DNA of 64,000 bases from Lachnospiraceae bacterium AB2028 (lineage in GTDB: Bacteria > Bacillota > Clostridia > Lachnospirales > Lachnospiraceae): contig KK211276.1 of the NCBI GenBank assembly GCA_000621425.1, positions 278,884-342,883 of the forward strand. The letters run 5' to 3'. The translations under genes and the position numbers were made by a program. The notes beneath the pieces were generated by a model that searched no databases, was not told the DNA's origin, and saw nothing but the letters and a program-made list of their open reading frames with translations. Below are positions 16,832 through 25,167 of this stretch, piece by piece. The first letter of the stretch is position 1. Each line of letters starts with the position of its first letter.

Positions 16832-17839
16832 CTACCTGATAAGCGACTCCGTTGATGCTACATTTATCGGTTCCCCTAAAGGATCAATGGTTCCTCCGCA
16901 ATGGGGACATGACAGGTGTATGCCATGAATATACAAACCGCCGCACCACTTACAGGTATCCTCAATATACTGCACGTCTTTTTCCAGCTTAACGGAATTT
17001 CTTGCCTTTTCCTCATTTTTCTTTGCGCCAAAAATTAATCCATAGAAGAATAATGCCGCATGTAACAGTATGAAAGGTATTGCTATAAGAGCCATGGGCT
17101 CAAAACTCATTTCCATGCAGACATCATTTAAGCTGTTAAAAGCATCCAGGAAAGAATCAGCAAAAGGCTGCCTGTCCTGCAAAAGTCCCTTCTGGAAATT
17201 CTCTCTGAAATCATTCGTCCTCTTGGTGGTAAGAATGTTATCGGTATCATCGCCCTGCATGCCTTCCCAATGCCAGTCTTCCCATTCCTGGTTGGAATCG
17301 GTTGAATATACTATGAGCCAGTGCTTTTCATCATCCCAGCGCTGTACATAATATTCATATGCATAATTCTCAAGTGAAGAGTAATGCCCCATCCACTCGG
17401 AATTATCAATTATCAGCAGCACCGGAGTAATACCGGTTTTATCCTGGAATTCCGAAAACGAATCCCCTATCCTTACCACTTCTTCCTCACTAAGAAGGTC
17501 TTTTCCGTCATAAATACTGATGGACGTGTCCTTATAGTCCATTTTCAGTTTCTTAGGGAAGTTGATCGTACTGCCCGCTATGGCAATAATGAAAAAGGCA
17601 TAAAAGACAACCAGCACCAAAGCCGTGATCAGACGTGTTTTTGTTTTGTCCTTAAGGTCATTTTCGGTATATTCCGCATCACGGTAGTAATACTCTATAC
17701 GGCCTTTATGGTAATAGGCATACCTTGTTGATCCCGGAAAATAAGTATGGGATGTACGGTGTCCCCTGGATCCGCTTCCATGTGATCCGCCTCCGTGCGA
17801 CCCGCCTCCATGTGATCCGCCTCCGCTTGAATGTGGCAT
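16832..17839 (-). CDS. Membrane protein with Gly/Ser/His repeats and C-terminal zinc ribbon
   Basis: A 335-residue protein. It starts with four GGGSHG-type repeats (residues 5-24), has one membrane helix near 70-90, a folded domain (100-240) that resembles the TPM fold in its pattern (ISEEEVVRIGDSFSEFQDKTGITPVLLIIDNSE and a later HWLIVYSTD), a second helix near 247-270 and a zinc ribbon at the end (CKWCGG...CPHCGG). The TPM likeness is an impression and not certain. The His-rich N-terminus could bind metal. Shine-Dalgarno GGAGGG. It lies 10 bases upstream of the macro-domain gene, so the two are likely co-transcribed. Confidence 0.7.
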   Translation of the reverse strand: MPHSSGGGSHGGGSHGGGSHGSGSRGHRTSHTYFPGSTRYAYYHKGRIEYYYRDAEYTENDLKDKTKTRLITALVLVVFYAFFIIAIAGSTINFPKKLKMDYKDTSISIYDGKDLLSEEEVVRIGDSFSEFQDKTGITPVLLIIDNSEWMGHYSSLENYAYEYYVQRWDDEKHWLIVYSTDSNQEWEDWHWEGMQGDDTDNILTTKRTNDFRENFQKGLLQDRQPFADSFLDAFNSLNDVCMEMSFEPMALIAIPFILLHAALFFYGLIFGAKKNEEKARNSVKLEKDVQYIEDTCKWCGGLYIHGIHLSCPHCGGTIDPLGEPINVASTESLIR

Positions 17840-17863
17840 GTTATCTCCCTCCTGATTTTTAGA

Positions 17864-19144
17864 TTAGTTCTTGTTTTTATCCCTGACAGCCTGCAGCGAC
17901 AGCGCATGATATCGTTCTGTTGCAAACTCCAGCTCTGTCACGATAAAAGCCTCGTCCTCCGAATAAACGTAGTAACAGCAGTCCTTAGTGGACAGGACTA
18001 TGCACTTACCACGCTTTCTATAATTATACTCTGTCTGCAGCGATTCTAACTTCCTAGTTGAGAAAAATAGGGGCTCGTAATTCTCCGTTTTTTTCTGTTC
18101 CTCATCAATACTAAGGTAAAACCCTTCCCGGCTGAAACGCAGCCTCCCGCTTCCCATCGGCACAAAACCCTTTTCATTCGGCAAGGCATCTACCCTTACC
18201 GTAATATCCAGATTTTTGTAAGTACCTTTCGCGATTTCATCCTCTACCTGTCTTCTCTCCTGACGATACCATTCCGGAATATTACAGGTTTCTCCCGAAT
18301 CAAAATCCACCAGGTCTCCGTCTTCAGTAAGAGTCCAGCGGTTTTCACATTTCTCGCACCAAAGGTCGGCACCGCCGCTCCTCATCTTTCCTTTCGTACC
18401 GCACGCCTTACATTTATACAAAGGCAAATGCAGGCCCTCAGCCCTTTCAGCGAAGTTTATTTTTATGCCGTTCTCTTTCTGCCAGGCATATTCATCATAC
18501 TGAAGCTTTTCTTCAACCCGGCGCTGGACCTCCTCTGCAGAAACGTTGCGCAGTTCCTCCCGCGTGTATAAGAGCTCCGCCGTGCTCTCCATCCTCACAT
18601 TCCTTCTGCGGTCCTCATCCCAGAAAGGATTCGCAAGATAACAGCCATGGCTGTATATCACCACCAGCGGAACATCTAAGAACTTTGCCAGTTTCCCAAG
18701 ATTATCCGGCAGGGGCGACGTGATCCCGGCATCACAGTGCCTGGACTCCGGGAAAATGACTACGGTCTGCTTTAATTCTTTCAGCGCATACCTGATATTC
18801 AACATTACAGATACGTCAGGAACATAACGCCGCTTTCCTATGCATCCTCCTGCACGGTAGGCCTCATTGCTGAAAGCCGCAAAGCCTTCCATATCCGACA
18901 CGTAATTCGCACGCTGTGGAAAGAGCATCCTTGGCACTATGTAGTAATCAGAAAAACCCTGGTGCGTAGAATAAACAAGGAACGGCGGCTCAAGTCCTTC
19001 CATACGGATCTTGTTTTTCTTAAGTCCCGGCGTCAGTGCGAAGGCAGCCCCCCAGAGAAGAAAAAGCAAAGGCGGAAACTGTTTTATCGGTTTCCGCGAC
19101 ATATCATACGGCGTCATGTCCCTTTCTTTATTATCAAGCCCCAT
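17864..19144 (-). CDS. PlsC-like acyltransferase with zinc ribbon and C-terminal extension
   Basis: A 426-residue protein. The first 230 residues resemble 1-acyl-glycerol-3-phosphate acyltransferases: catalytic HX4D as HQGFSD (61-66), a substrate motif near GKRRYV, and FPESRH (about 155) in place of FPEGTRS. A zinc ribbon (CKACGTKG...CEKCENRW, about 245-268) and a 150-residue beta-rich extension follow, which ordinary PlsC proteins lack. The family acylates lipid intermediates at the membrane; what this version acylates is unknown. It overlaps the pseudouridine synthase gene by 11 bases. Confidence 0.8.
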   Translation of the reverse strand: MGLDNKERDMTPYDMSRKPIKQFPPLLFLLWGAAFALTPGLKKNKIRMEGLEPPFLVYSTHQGFSDYYIVPRMLFPQRANYVSDMEGFAAFSNEAYRAGGCIGKRRYVPDVSVMLNIRYALKELKQTVVIFPESRHCDAGITSPLPDNLGKLAKFLDVPLVVIYSHGCYLANPFWDEDRRRNVRMESTAELLYTREELRNVSAEEVQRRVEEKLQYDEYAWQKENGIKINFAERAEGLHLPLYKCKACGTKGKMRSGGADLWCEKCENRWTLTEDGDLVDFDSGETCNIPEWYRQERRQVEDEIAKGTYKNLDITVRVDALPNEKGFVPMGSGRLRFSREGFYLSIDEEQKKTENYEPLFFSTRKLESLQTEYNYRKRGKCIVLSTKDCCYYVYSEDEAFIVTELEFATERYHALSLQAVRDKNKN

Positions 19145-19841
19145 CCAGAATAAACTCCATTTTCCGGCCGTCAGCAGGATGCCTGAACGTCAGGTGGTAC
19201 GCGCACAAACACAGCTGTCTGATGCCGTTTTCCTTTGTATAACTTACTGATTCTTCACTGCCGTATTTAAGATCCCCAACAATAGGAACACCTGCATTTG
19301 CGAGCTGTACTCTTATCTGATGGTGTCTTCCCGTCAGCAGCTTTATGTCTATGCATTCTGTCTTACCGTCGGATTCATCATCCGCCGTATTTTCTTCCTT
19401 CACTTCATACTCAAGCTCCGCCAGCTTTCCACCCTGTGCCTTTGAAACCACAGAAGAACTGTTGCTCCTTCCATCCTTTAACAGATAGTCGCTAAGCTTT
19501 CCTGACTTTTCCCTAATATGCCCGTATACCACAGCCCTGTATATTTTCTCCATACCGGTGGCCTCGCCTGATGCCTGCTTTGATAATATTCCTGCCGACT
19601 TCTTGTCCTTGGCAAAAACCAGTATGCCTTCCACCGGCTGGTCAAGGCGGTGAATCACAGCAATATACGGCTCCTCTGCACGTGCTGAACTATTCTTGCT
19701 TTTTTGTGAAACAAGATATTTTTTCAGCTCCGTCACCATATCCGAACTGCCTATGGACGCAGACTGGACAGCTATGCCGGGATGCTTGTGACAGACTATT
19801 ATATTTTCATCCTCATACAGTATATCTATACGGTTATCCAT
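19134..19841 (-). CDS. RluA-family pseudouridine synthase
   Basis: A 235-residue enzyme that isomerises uridine in rRNA or tRNA. The catalytic motif is IHRLDQPVEGILVFAK near residue 64 with Asp as nucleophile, followed by the family motif RHHQIRVQLA near 173. No S4 domain is present, so it is of the short RluA type. It has insertions of charged sequence around residues 110-160. It overlaps the PlsC-like gene and lies 3 bases from tadA, so all three are likely co-transcribed. The target base cannot be predicted. Confidence 0.9.
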   Translation of the reverse strand: MDNRIDILYEDENIIVCHKHPGIAVQSASIGSSDMVTELKKYLVSQKSKNSSARAEEPYIAVIHRLDQPVEGILVFAKDKKSAGILSKQASGEATGMEKIYRAVVYGHIREKSGKLSDYLLKDGRSNSSSVVSKAQGGKLAELEYEVKEENTADDESDGKTECIDIKLLTGRHHQIRVQLANAGVPIVGDLKYGSEESVSYTKENGIRQLCLCAYHLTFRHPADGRKMEFILDGA

Positions 19842-19844
19842 GGT

Positions 19845-20393
19845 TTATTTTCTTGATCTCATTTCTTTAAAGAAATCCGTCAGCACCCTGCTGCACTCAT
19901 CTTCACATACACCCCTGGTAACTTCCACCTTGTGGTTGAAACCGTCCATCTCCAGTATGTTCAATATGGATCCTGCACAGCCTGCCTTAGGATTCATGCA
20001 GCCTATCACCACTCTGTCCATCCTTGCCTGCATAATGGCACCGGCACACATCTGGCAGGGCTCAAGGGTCACATACATTGTCGCCCCTTCAAGACGCCAG
20101 TCATCAAGCTTTTTACTGGCCTTTTTTATGGCTGTGATCTCAGCATGGGAAAGCGTGCTCTTGTCGGTATTTCTCCGGTTATAACCCCTTCCGATCACCT
20201 TTCCCATGAACTCGGTCTTAGTCTTGTCTGAAAATTTTTTCCTATCGCCCTTATCCCTTATGCCGTTATAAACTATCACGCAGCCGATGGGTACTTCCCC
20301 GGCCTCTGCAGCCTTTTTAGCTTGTCTGATAGCTTCTTTCATGTATTTTATATCTGTCTCTTCGGTTGACATGTTTTTCGTTGTGTTTGTCAT
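19845..20393 (-). CDS. tadA: tRNA adenosine deaminase TadA
   Basis: A 182-residue zinc deaminase that converts A34 to inosine in tRNA-Arg. Zinc and proton-shuttle residues: HAE near 84 and PCQMCAGAI near 112. The C-terminal NPKAGCAGSILNILE is characteristic of TadA rather than of guanine deaminases. A charged insert of about 25 residues lies between the first strand and the GRGYNRR motif, making it longer than the usual 150-160. The divergent activase gene starts 144 bases away. Confidence 0.92.
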   Translation of the reverse strand: MTNTTKNMSTEETDIKYMKEAIRQAKKAAEAGEVPIGCVIVYNGIRDKGDRKKFSDKTKTEFMGKVIGRGYNRRNTDKSTLSHAEITAIKKASKKLDDWRLEGATMYVTLEPCQMCAGAIMQARMDRVVIGCMNPKAGCAGSILNILEMDGFNHKVEVTRGVCEDECSRVLTDFFKEMRSRK

Positions 20394-20498
20394 TTTATGC
20401 TATTCTTCTTTTCAAGAAATTTCTTCAAAAATACTTTCTACGATACTGTTTTATTTTATAACAGAAACACCTAATCTGCAAAAAACACTATTTTAAGC

Positions 20499-20504
20499 TA
20501 TAAT
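20499..20504 (+). promoter_or_regulatory. Probable -10 of the radical-SAM activase gene
   Basis: TATAAT stands 33 bases ahead of the ATG, in the AT-rich 143-base gap between two divergent genes. No convincing -35 is visible at 17 bases. Shine-Dalgarno AAGGAG lies eight bases before the start codon. Confidence 0.5.
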
Positions 20505-20536
20505 GTATTAGATATTAACACTAAGGAGCCACATCC

Positions 20537-21262
20537 ATGCTTATAGGCGGTTTTCAGTCAACCACATTACTTGATTATCCAGGACATCTCGCATGCACTG
20601 TCTTTACACAGGGCTGCAACTTCCGCTGTCCTTTCTGCCAGAACGGTTCCCTTGTCCTGCCGGAAAAATTCGAAGCTCCGTTCAGCGAAGAGGATGTGCT
20701 TGCACGCATCCGCAAACGGACCGGCATATATGAAGGCATCTGCGTAAGCGGCGGAGAACCCACGAACCAGCCGGACCTTGCTGAATTTCTGAAAAAGATC
20801 AAAGATATGGGGTTATTAATAAAACTCGATTCCAACGGAACCAGGCCGGAAGTGTTAAAGCAGCTGTATGAAGAATCCCTTATCGATATGATAGCAATGG
20901 ATATAAAGGCCGCCCCTGCACAGTTCGCCGGAGTATGCGGATTAACAGAAAGCACGGCCGAGAAACTCCTTGCCAAGACCAGTGAATCCATTGAATTCAT
21001 AATGAACTGCGGCATAGAATACGAATTCCGCACTACTCTTGTAAAGGGGCTTCATGAAATTAATCAGACAGAAGAAATGGCTAAGCAGATAAGCGGTGCT
21101 AAAGCCTATTTCCTCCAGTCCTATACGGACAGCGATCTCATAATAAATAAATTAAACGGAAACGAAAATCGATTTGAAAGTTTTTCTGAAGATGAATTAA
21201 ATGAGATTCTTGTAACAGTAAGAAAACATGTTCCTAACGCAGAACTGCGCGGCATAGATTAG
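20537..21262 (+). CDS. Radical-SAM anaerobic ribonucleotide reductase activating-type protein
   Basis: A 241-residue radical-SAM enzyme of the TIGR02495 group (NrdG-like), which sits beside or apart from NrdD in anaerobes. The iron-sulfur motif is CNFRCPFC near residues 27-34, followed by the SAM-binding GGEPT near 74. It should generate a glycyl radical on a partner enzyme. No nrdD is in the window, so the partner is not shown. One of only two convincing plus-strand genes, transcribed away from tadA and converging on the PucR-type regulator. Confidence 0.85.
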   Translation: MLIGGFQSTTLLDYPGHLACTVFTQGCNFRCPFCQNGSLVLPEKFEAPFSEEDVLARIRKRTGIYEGICVSGGEPTNQPDLAEFLKKIKDMGLLIKLDSNGTRPEVLKQLYEESLIDMIAMDIKAAPAQFAGVCGLTESTAEKLLAKTSESIEFIMNCGIEYEFRTTLVKGLHEINQTEEMAKQISGAKAYFLQSYTDSDLIINKLNGNENRFESFSEDELNEILVTVRKHVPNAELRGID

Positions 21263-21291
21263 ACTATATCATTTGCAACAAAAGATTGCGA

Positions 21292-22206
21292 TCAGCTGTT
21301 TGCGGTTTTATATTCCAGATACCTGTCCACCATAAGCGCGATCTTAAGCGTCACCGCATCATCGAAGTTCCTGATATCAAGACCGGTTTTTTTCTGAAGT
21401 TTTTCTATACGGTAAGTCAATGTATTCCTATGGATATACAGATCTCTCGCAGTCTCTGCAAGGCTTAAGTTCCGGTCAAAGTAGCTGTTAATCATCTTGA
21501 GCTCGTCATCGCTAAGGCTAAACTTCTTCTTTTCACCACAGATTTCATCCATGAAAAGCTCACATAAAGTCACCGGCAGTTCAGCAATGAGCCTGCCTAT
21601 TCCCAGTTCATCGCAGGAGATAACATAGCGCTCTGTATAAAATATTCCGGCCACCTCCATTGCAAGCTTTGCCTGAAGGTATGACTCCTGAATCTGAACC
21701 ACTCCGGTCACGGGCCTGCCGTAGGAAACCCTAACTTTTTCCATAAGCTCAGTATTGACGGTACTCACTATGGATTCCGCCGTTTTGTTCAGCATATCTT
21801 TTTCTTTTTTTCCTGAGAGTTCCTTTATAAAAATGGCCGAATGGTCATTTATAGGCATTATCAGATTGTCGCCGTCTCCGGCAAAGATTTCACTCAGAAG
21901 CGTAGCCGATGCTCCCGCCTTTGACTGCTCTATCAACAGCACAGCATACCTTTTTTCTGCAGAAAAGCCGTATCTTTCAGCCCTTTCCTGTATCTCTGTT
22001 TCAGTAAACCGGCCTTCAAGAACAGCCCTTAAGAAACCTTCCCTGCTGTCAGCGGCTTTTATCTCATCAATGATCCTTACCAGAACATCAGCCGGAAAAG
22101 TCCCATGAAGTGTTATATCGCCATTCTTTATGCTTTCAACCTTAAGACCGGCCCCTGTCAGCTCATTAAGGTCTTTTATTTTTTCTGCCGCATCGCGCTT
22201 ATTCAT
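21292..22206 (-). CDS. PucR/CdaR-type transcriptional regulator
   Basis: A 304-residue regulator with a C-terminal PucR helix-turn-helix (LSLAETARDLYIHRNTLTYRIEKLQKKTGLDIRNFDDAVTLKIAL, about 250-295) and a preceding GGDEF-related CdaR domain (about 100-230). The N-terminal 80 residues may sense a ligand. Family members control sugar-acid, purine or other catabolic genes; the ligand here is unknown. The next gene upstream is a glycosyltransferase at a 12-base gap, likely co-transcribed. (This CdaR name is unrelated to the YbbR-type cdaR at the start.). Confidence 0.85.
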   Translation of the reverse strand: MNKRDAAEKIKDLNELTGAGLKVESIKNGDITLHGTFPADVLVRIIDEIKAADSREGFLRAVLEGRFTETEIQERAERYGFSAEKRYAVLLIEQSKAGASATLLSEIFAGDGDNLIMPINDHSAIFIKELSGKKEKDMLNKTAESIVSTVNTELMEKVRVSYGRPVTGVVQIQESYLQAKLAMEVAGIFYTERYVISCDELGIGRLIAELPVTLCELFMDEICGEKKKFSLSDDELKMINSYFDRNLSLAETARDLYIHRNTLTYRIEKLQKKTGLDIRNFDDAVTLKIALMVDRYLEYKTANS

Positions 22207-22218
22207 AGTCTGTTCTAT

Positions 22219-23439
22219 CTATCCTATAACAGCCTGCATCTTTTTCAGGGATGCTTCCCAACTGTAATTATTCTTAATATAGAATCTTGCCCTGACTCTT
22301 ACCTTGGCATAGTTCTCGTCGCCGATAGCTTCCAGATCCTTTATGATCTTGCAGCATTCTTCATCATTATTGTATGTATAGCCGGCTTCACTGCGTTTTA
22401 TCTGCTCATTTATATTTTCGCAGTCCCGGTTTGCTATAGGCGGTACGCCAAGTGCCATTCCCATAAGGCAATAATCCGGATTCACGGAAACGGATGCCGG
22501 GATCCACTGGAACTTTGCTCCTGCCAGTGCCGTAAGCTTCTCCCTTTCTGAAAGGAATCCCGGATAGTGTGCACCGATATTCCTTGGAAGTACCATGTCA
22601 TTATCAGCCCGCCCTATTGCCACCAGACTTATGGGTGCGGTTACACGCCCCCCGCGGTAACTCCTGTAGATATCAAACATCTTATCACAGCCCAGCTTAT
22701 TGCTTATCCGTCCGCTGTATATGATATAGTCACCTTCTATCCCATATTTTGACTTAAATTCTTCAACAGCCTGCAGACGCTTCATTGCATCAGTCAGAAA
22801 ATCCGGCACGTCTATACCCACGGAAACCACAGCCTGTTTCTTCTCATCCAGTTTTATATTGCTGTTCACAAATCGCTGCTCGCTCTCGTTCCTAAAGATT
22901 ATTCCCTTGACCGACTTAAATATATCCTTATAAACCTTGTACTTTATCTGTTTCACATCAAGCTCCGGCGAAACAAGCGGAATAAGAATAGCCTTGTCAG
23001 AAACATTGTGATATGCATAAGCAGTAGTAAAATACTGGAATGTTATGAAAATAAAACGGTCATAATCGTCCTTATGCTCTTTTATATAAGCAGCCAGGCC
23101 TCTGGTAAGCGGTCCCTGGGCGTAAATACGCTTCTGGTCCAGTGATCCACCAAGTACTCCAAGGCGTTCACGCATAGCGTCAAGCTTTTCAAACTCTTCG
23201 ATATCCCTGTTCTGGGTAGTCCTGAAACGCCAGATAGTTATACCTTCTTCTTCGCTCTTGCCCTCCGGGAAGTGGTTTGACCAGGTTTCGTAGTCAGATG
23301 CAGTAGTCGTGAGCACGTCAATAGAATAGAACCCTTTCAGCTTCTGTACAAGTTCATAGGCGTAATTGGGAACAGGTCCCGTTACTTCCCGGCCATATCT
23401 GGGTACAACGACCGCTATTTTTTTCACTAATTCACCCAT
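22219..23439 (-). CDS. Glycosyltransferase, group 1 (GT4-like)
   Basis: A 406-residue GT-B fold glycosyltransferase. The N-terminal Rossmann half begins KKIAVVVPRYGREVTGPVPNYAYELVQKL, typical for GT4 acceptor-binding domains; the C-terminal half has IIYSGRISNKLGCDKMFDIY and the nucleotide-sugar-binding stretch around SVSVNPDYCLMGMALGVPPIANR. The usual EX7E motif is not clear, so the donor-binding site may be diverged. No membrane helix. The acceptor is unknown; exopolysaccharide or cell-surface glycan synthesis is the common role. The ATG at 23439 has a weak Shine-Dalgarno, and a GTG 12 bases downstream is possible. Confidence 0.8.
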   Translation of the reverse strand: MGELVKKIAVVVPRYGREVTGPVPNYAYELVQKLKGFYSIDVLTTTASDYETWSNHFPEGKSEEEGITIWRFRTTQNRDIEEFEKLDAMRERLGVLGGSLDQKRIYAQGPLTRGLAAYIKEHKDDYDRFIFITFQYFTTAYAYHNVSDKAILIPLVSPELDVKQIKYKVYKDIFKSVKGIIFRNESEQRFVNSNIKLDEKKQAVVSVGIDVPDFLTDAMKRLQAVEEFKSKYGIEGDYIIYSGRISNKLGCDKMFDIYRSYRGGRVTAPISLVAIGRADNDMVLPRNIGAHYPGFLSEREKLTALAGAKFQWIPASVSVNPDYCLMGMALGVPPIANRDCENINEQIKRSEAGYTYNNDEECCKIIKDLEAIGDENYAKVRVRARFYIKNNYSWEASLKKMQAVIG

Positions 23440-23480
23440 TCTGATAAATTATAAGGGATTTAAGAACATTACGCAATAAA

Positions 23481-23509
23481 AAACCCACAGGGCAAAGCCC
23501 TGCGGGTTT
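23481..23509 (-). terminator. Intrinsic terminator after the MsmK/UgpC gene
   Basis: On the minus strand AACCCGCAGGGC and GCCCTGTGGGTT pair around TTT, and the 3' arm runs into TTTTTT. It lies 15 bases after the ATPase stop codon. Confidence 0.9.
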
Positions 23510-23523
23510 GAACTCTGTAAATA

Positions 23524-24636
23524 TTAGTTGGTGATGATGTGCTCTGTTTCCTTGTCGAATACGTGGATCTTCTCTGTATCGAAAGCGAATCTTACAACAT
23601 CGCCAGGTCTTGCTGTTGTCCTAGGATCTACTCTTGCAGTCATAGGGAACTCGTCAAGATCGAAATACAGGTAAACTTCAGCACCAAGAAGCTCGTATAC
23701 ACGGATGCTTGCTTCGAATACGCTGGTAGGAGAAGCCTCAACCATCATCTCTGAATCATAAACATCCTCAGGTCTGATACCGAATGTAACGGTCTTTCCG
23801 TCATATCCACCCTCGATGAGCTTCTTGCTCTTTTCAGGAGGAAGAGGAACTGCCTTGTTAGCGATCTTCAGGTAAGCTGTCTCACCCTGGATCTCAACTA
23901 CAGCATCAAGGAAGTTCATCTGAGGTGATCCCATGAAACCTGCTACGAACAGGTTCTGAGGTCTGTCGTAAAGGTTCTGAGGTGTGTCAACCTGCTGTAT
24001 AACACCATCCTTCATAACTACGATCCTGGTACCAAGTGTCATAGCCTCAGTCTGATCGTGTGTAACGTAGATGATGGTGGTGCCGAGACGCTGGTGAAGT
24101 TTAGCGATCTCTATTCTCATCTGTACACGAAGCTTAGCATCAAGGTTTGAAAGAGGCTCGTCCATAAGGAATACCTTAGGATTACGAACGATAGCACGAC
24201 CCATGGCAACACGCTGTCTCTGTCCACCGGAGAGAGCCTTGGGCTTACGCTCAAGATAAGGAACAAGGTCGAGAATCTTAGCTGCTTCCTTAACCATCTT
24301 GTCGATCTCGTCTGAAGGAACCTTACGAAGCTTAAGACCGAATGCCATGTTATCATAAACGGTCATATGAGGATACAGAGCGTAGTTCTGGAATACCATT
24401 GCGATATCACGATCCTTAGGCTCTACATCGTTTACCAGTCTGTCGCCGATACGCAACTCACCGGATGAGATATCCTCAAGACCTGCGATCATACGAAGTG
24501 TTGTTGACTTACCGCATCCGGAAGGACCAACGAAGATGATGAACTCCTGGTCAGCGATTTCAAGATTGAAATCCTTAACAGCTTCAAATCCGTTAGGATA
24601 AACCTTGCAGATGTTCTTTAATGAAAGACTTGCCAT
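23524..24636 (-). CDS. MsmK/UgpC-type sugar ABC transporter ATPase
   Basis: A 370-residue ATPase of the MalK/MsmK/UgpC group. Walker A GPSGCGKSTT near residue 38, signature LSGGQRQR near 135, Walker B VFLMDEPLSNLD near 155, and the C-terminal TOBE/regulatory domain from about 240. No permease or binding protein adjoins it, which fits a shared ATPase serving several carbohydrate transporters, as known for MsmK in Gram-positive bacteria. It stands alone between its own promoter, with a cre-like operator over the -35, and a strong terminator. Shine-Dalgarno AGGAGG. Confidence 0.92.
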   Translation of the reverse strand: MASLSLKNICKVYPNGFEAVKDFNLEIADQEFIIFVGPSGCGKSTTLRMIAGLEDISSGELRIGDRLVNDVEPKDRDIAMVFQNYALYPHMTVYDNMAFGLKLRKVPSDEIDKMVKEAAKILDLVPYLERKPKALSGGQRQRVAMGRAIVRNPKVFLMDEPLSNLDAKLRVQMRIEIAKLHQRLGTTIIYVTHDQTEAMTLGTRIVVMKDGVIQQVDTPQNLYDRPQNLFVAGFMGSPQMNFLDAVVEIQGETAYLKIANKAVPLPPEKSKKLIEGGYDGKTVTFGIRPEDVYDSEMMVEASPTSVFEASIRVYELLGAEVYLYFDLDEFPMTARVDPRTTARPGDVVRFAFDTEKIHVFDKETEHIITN

Positions 24637-24733
24637 TTTTTACCTCCTAAAATTTATAGTTTTTAATTAACAGTTTTCCTTTTCGTCTGTCCGTGGTAAC
24701 CGCACATCGCAGTTACTCAACCTGACATTGGTA

Positions 24734-24762
24734 ATTCTACTTTTTTATGAAAGCACTTTCAA
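24734..24762 (-). promoter_or_regulatory. Sigma-A promoter of the MsmK-type ATPase gene
   Basis: On the minus strand TTGAAA (24757-24762) and TAGAAT (24734-24739) are separated by exactly 17 bases. The leader of about 95 bases contains an eight-pair hairpin at 24696-24716 (arms GTAACTGC/GCGGTTAC) of unknown function. Confidence 0.75.
24748..24761. promoter_or_regulatory. cre-like/LacI-family operator overlapping the -35
   Basis: The 14-base inverted repeat TGAAAG-CA-CTTTCA fits the LacI-family operator pattern and differs from the CcpA cre-type core only in the centre (CA for CG). It covers the -35 and half of the spacer of the msmK promoter, so a bound repressor would block RNA polymerase. 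That the regulator is CcpA, or another LacI-family protein, is inference. Confidence 0.55.
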
Positions 24763-24812
24763 TTGACCGTTCGACGAAAAAAAGTGAAATGTTTTCGTCA
24801 TTGTAACGAAAC

Positions 24813-25130
24813 CTATTTAAGCGCCTTGGAAAACTCCACAGCCTTACCCACATCGCCGTCAATCTTAAGCTTTCCTGTAGTAAAAGCCAGGACAGGATCC
24901 AGCTTTCCGTCCAGCAGCTTGTTGAAGTCAGTCATGCTCATGGTGATGGCGCACTGGCGGTCATAATACTCATAGGGTTCTACTGAGATCTTTCCGTCCT
25001 TTACCTCCACATAGAACACTCCGCTGTCCTTACCGGTGATGTTTACCTGTACGGCCAGGAAATCCTTGCCGCTGGCATCCACCTTTTCTGCCATCCCCCG
25101 TACTTTTGTCACTAACTCGTCAAATTTCAT
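24813..25130 (-). CDS. SCP2 sterol-transfer-like domain protein
   Basis: A 105-residue soluble protein with the SCP2 fold: a helix (FDELVTKVRGMAEKV), five beta strands (VQVNITGKDSGVFYVEVKDGKISVEPYEYYDRQCAITMS) and the DFNKLLDGKLDPVLAFTTGKLKIDGDVGKAVEF helix pair that closes the lipid-binding tunnel. In bacteria such proteins bind hydrophobic molecules; the ligand is unknown. The frame is open to 25154, but the ATG at 25130 with AGGAAGGGGAGAA before it is the start. 37 bases after the sensor/EAL gene. Confidence 0.85.
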   Translation of the reverse strand: MKFDELVTKVRGMAEKVDASGKDFLAVQVNITGKDSGVFYVEVKDGKISVEPYEYYDRQCAITMSMTDFNKLLDGKLDPVLAFTTGKLKIDGDVGKAVEFSKALK

Positions 25131-25148
25131 TTCTCCCCTTCCTTTCTG

Positions 25149-25163
25149 CCGCATTTCATGCGG
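25149..25163 (-). other. Leader hairpin running into the Shine-Dalgarno
   Basis: On the minus strand CCGCAT-GAA-ATGCGG forms a perfect six-pair stem and is followed by CAGAAAGGAAGGGG, the ribosome-binding region of the SCP2 gene. It lies in a 37-base gap right after the stop of the sensor/EAL gene. Confidence 0.4.
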
Positions 25164-25167
25164 ATAT

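Noticed and set aside
17765..17828. Tandem 15-base repeats
   Set aside because: They encode the GGGSH repeats at the start of the membrane protein gene and are in frame.
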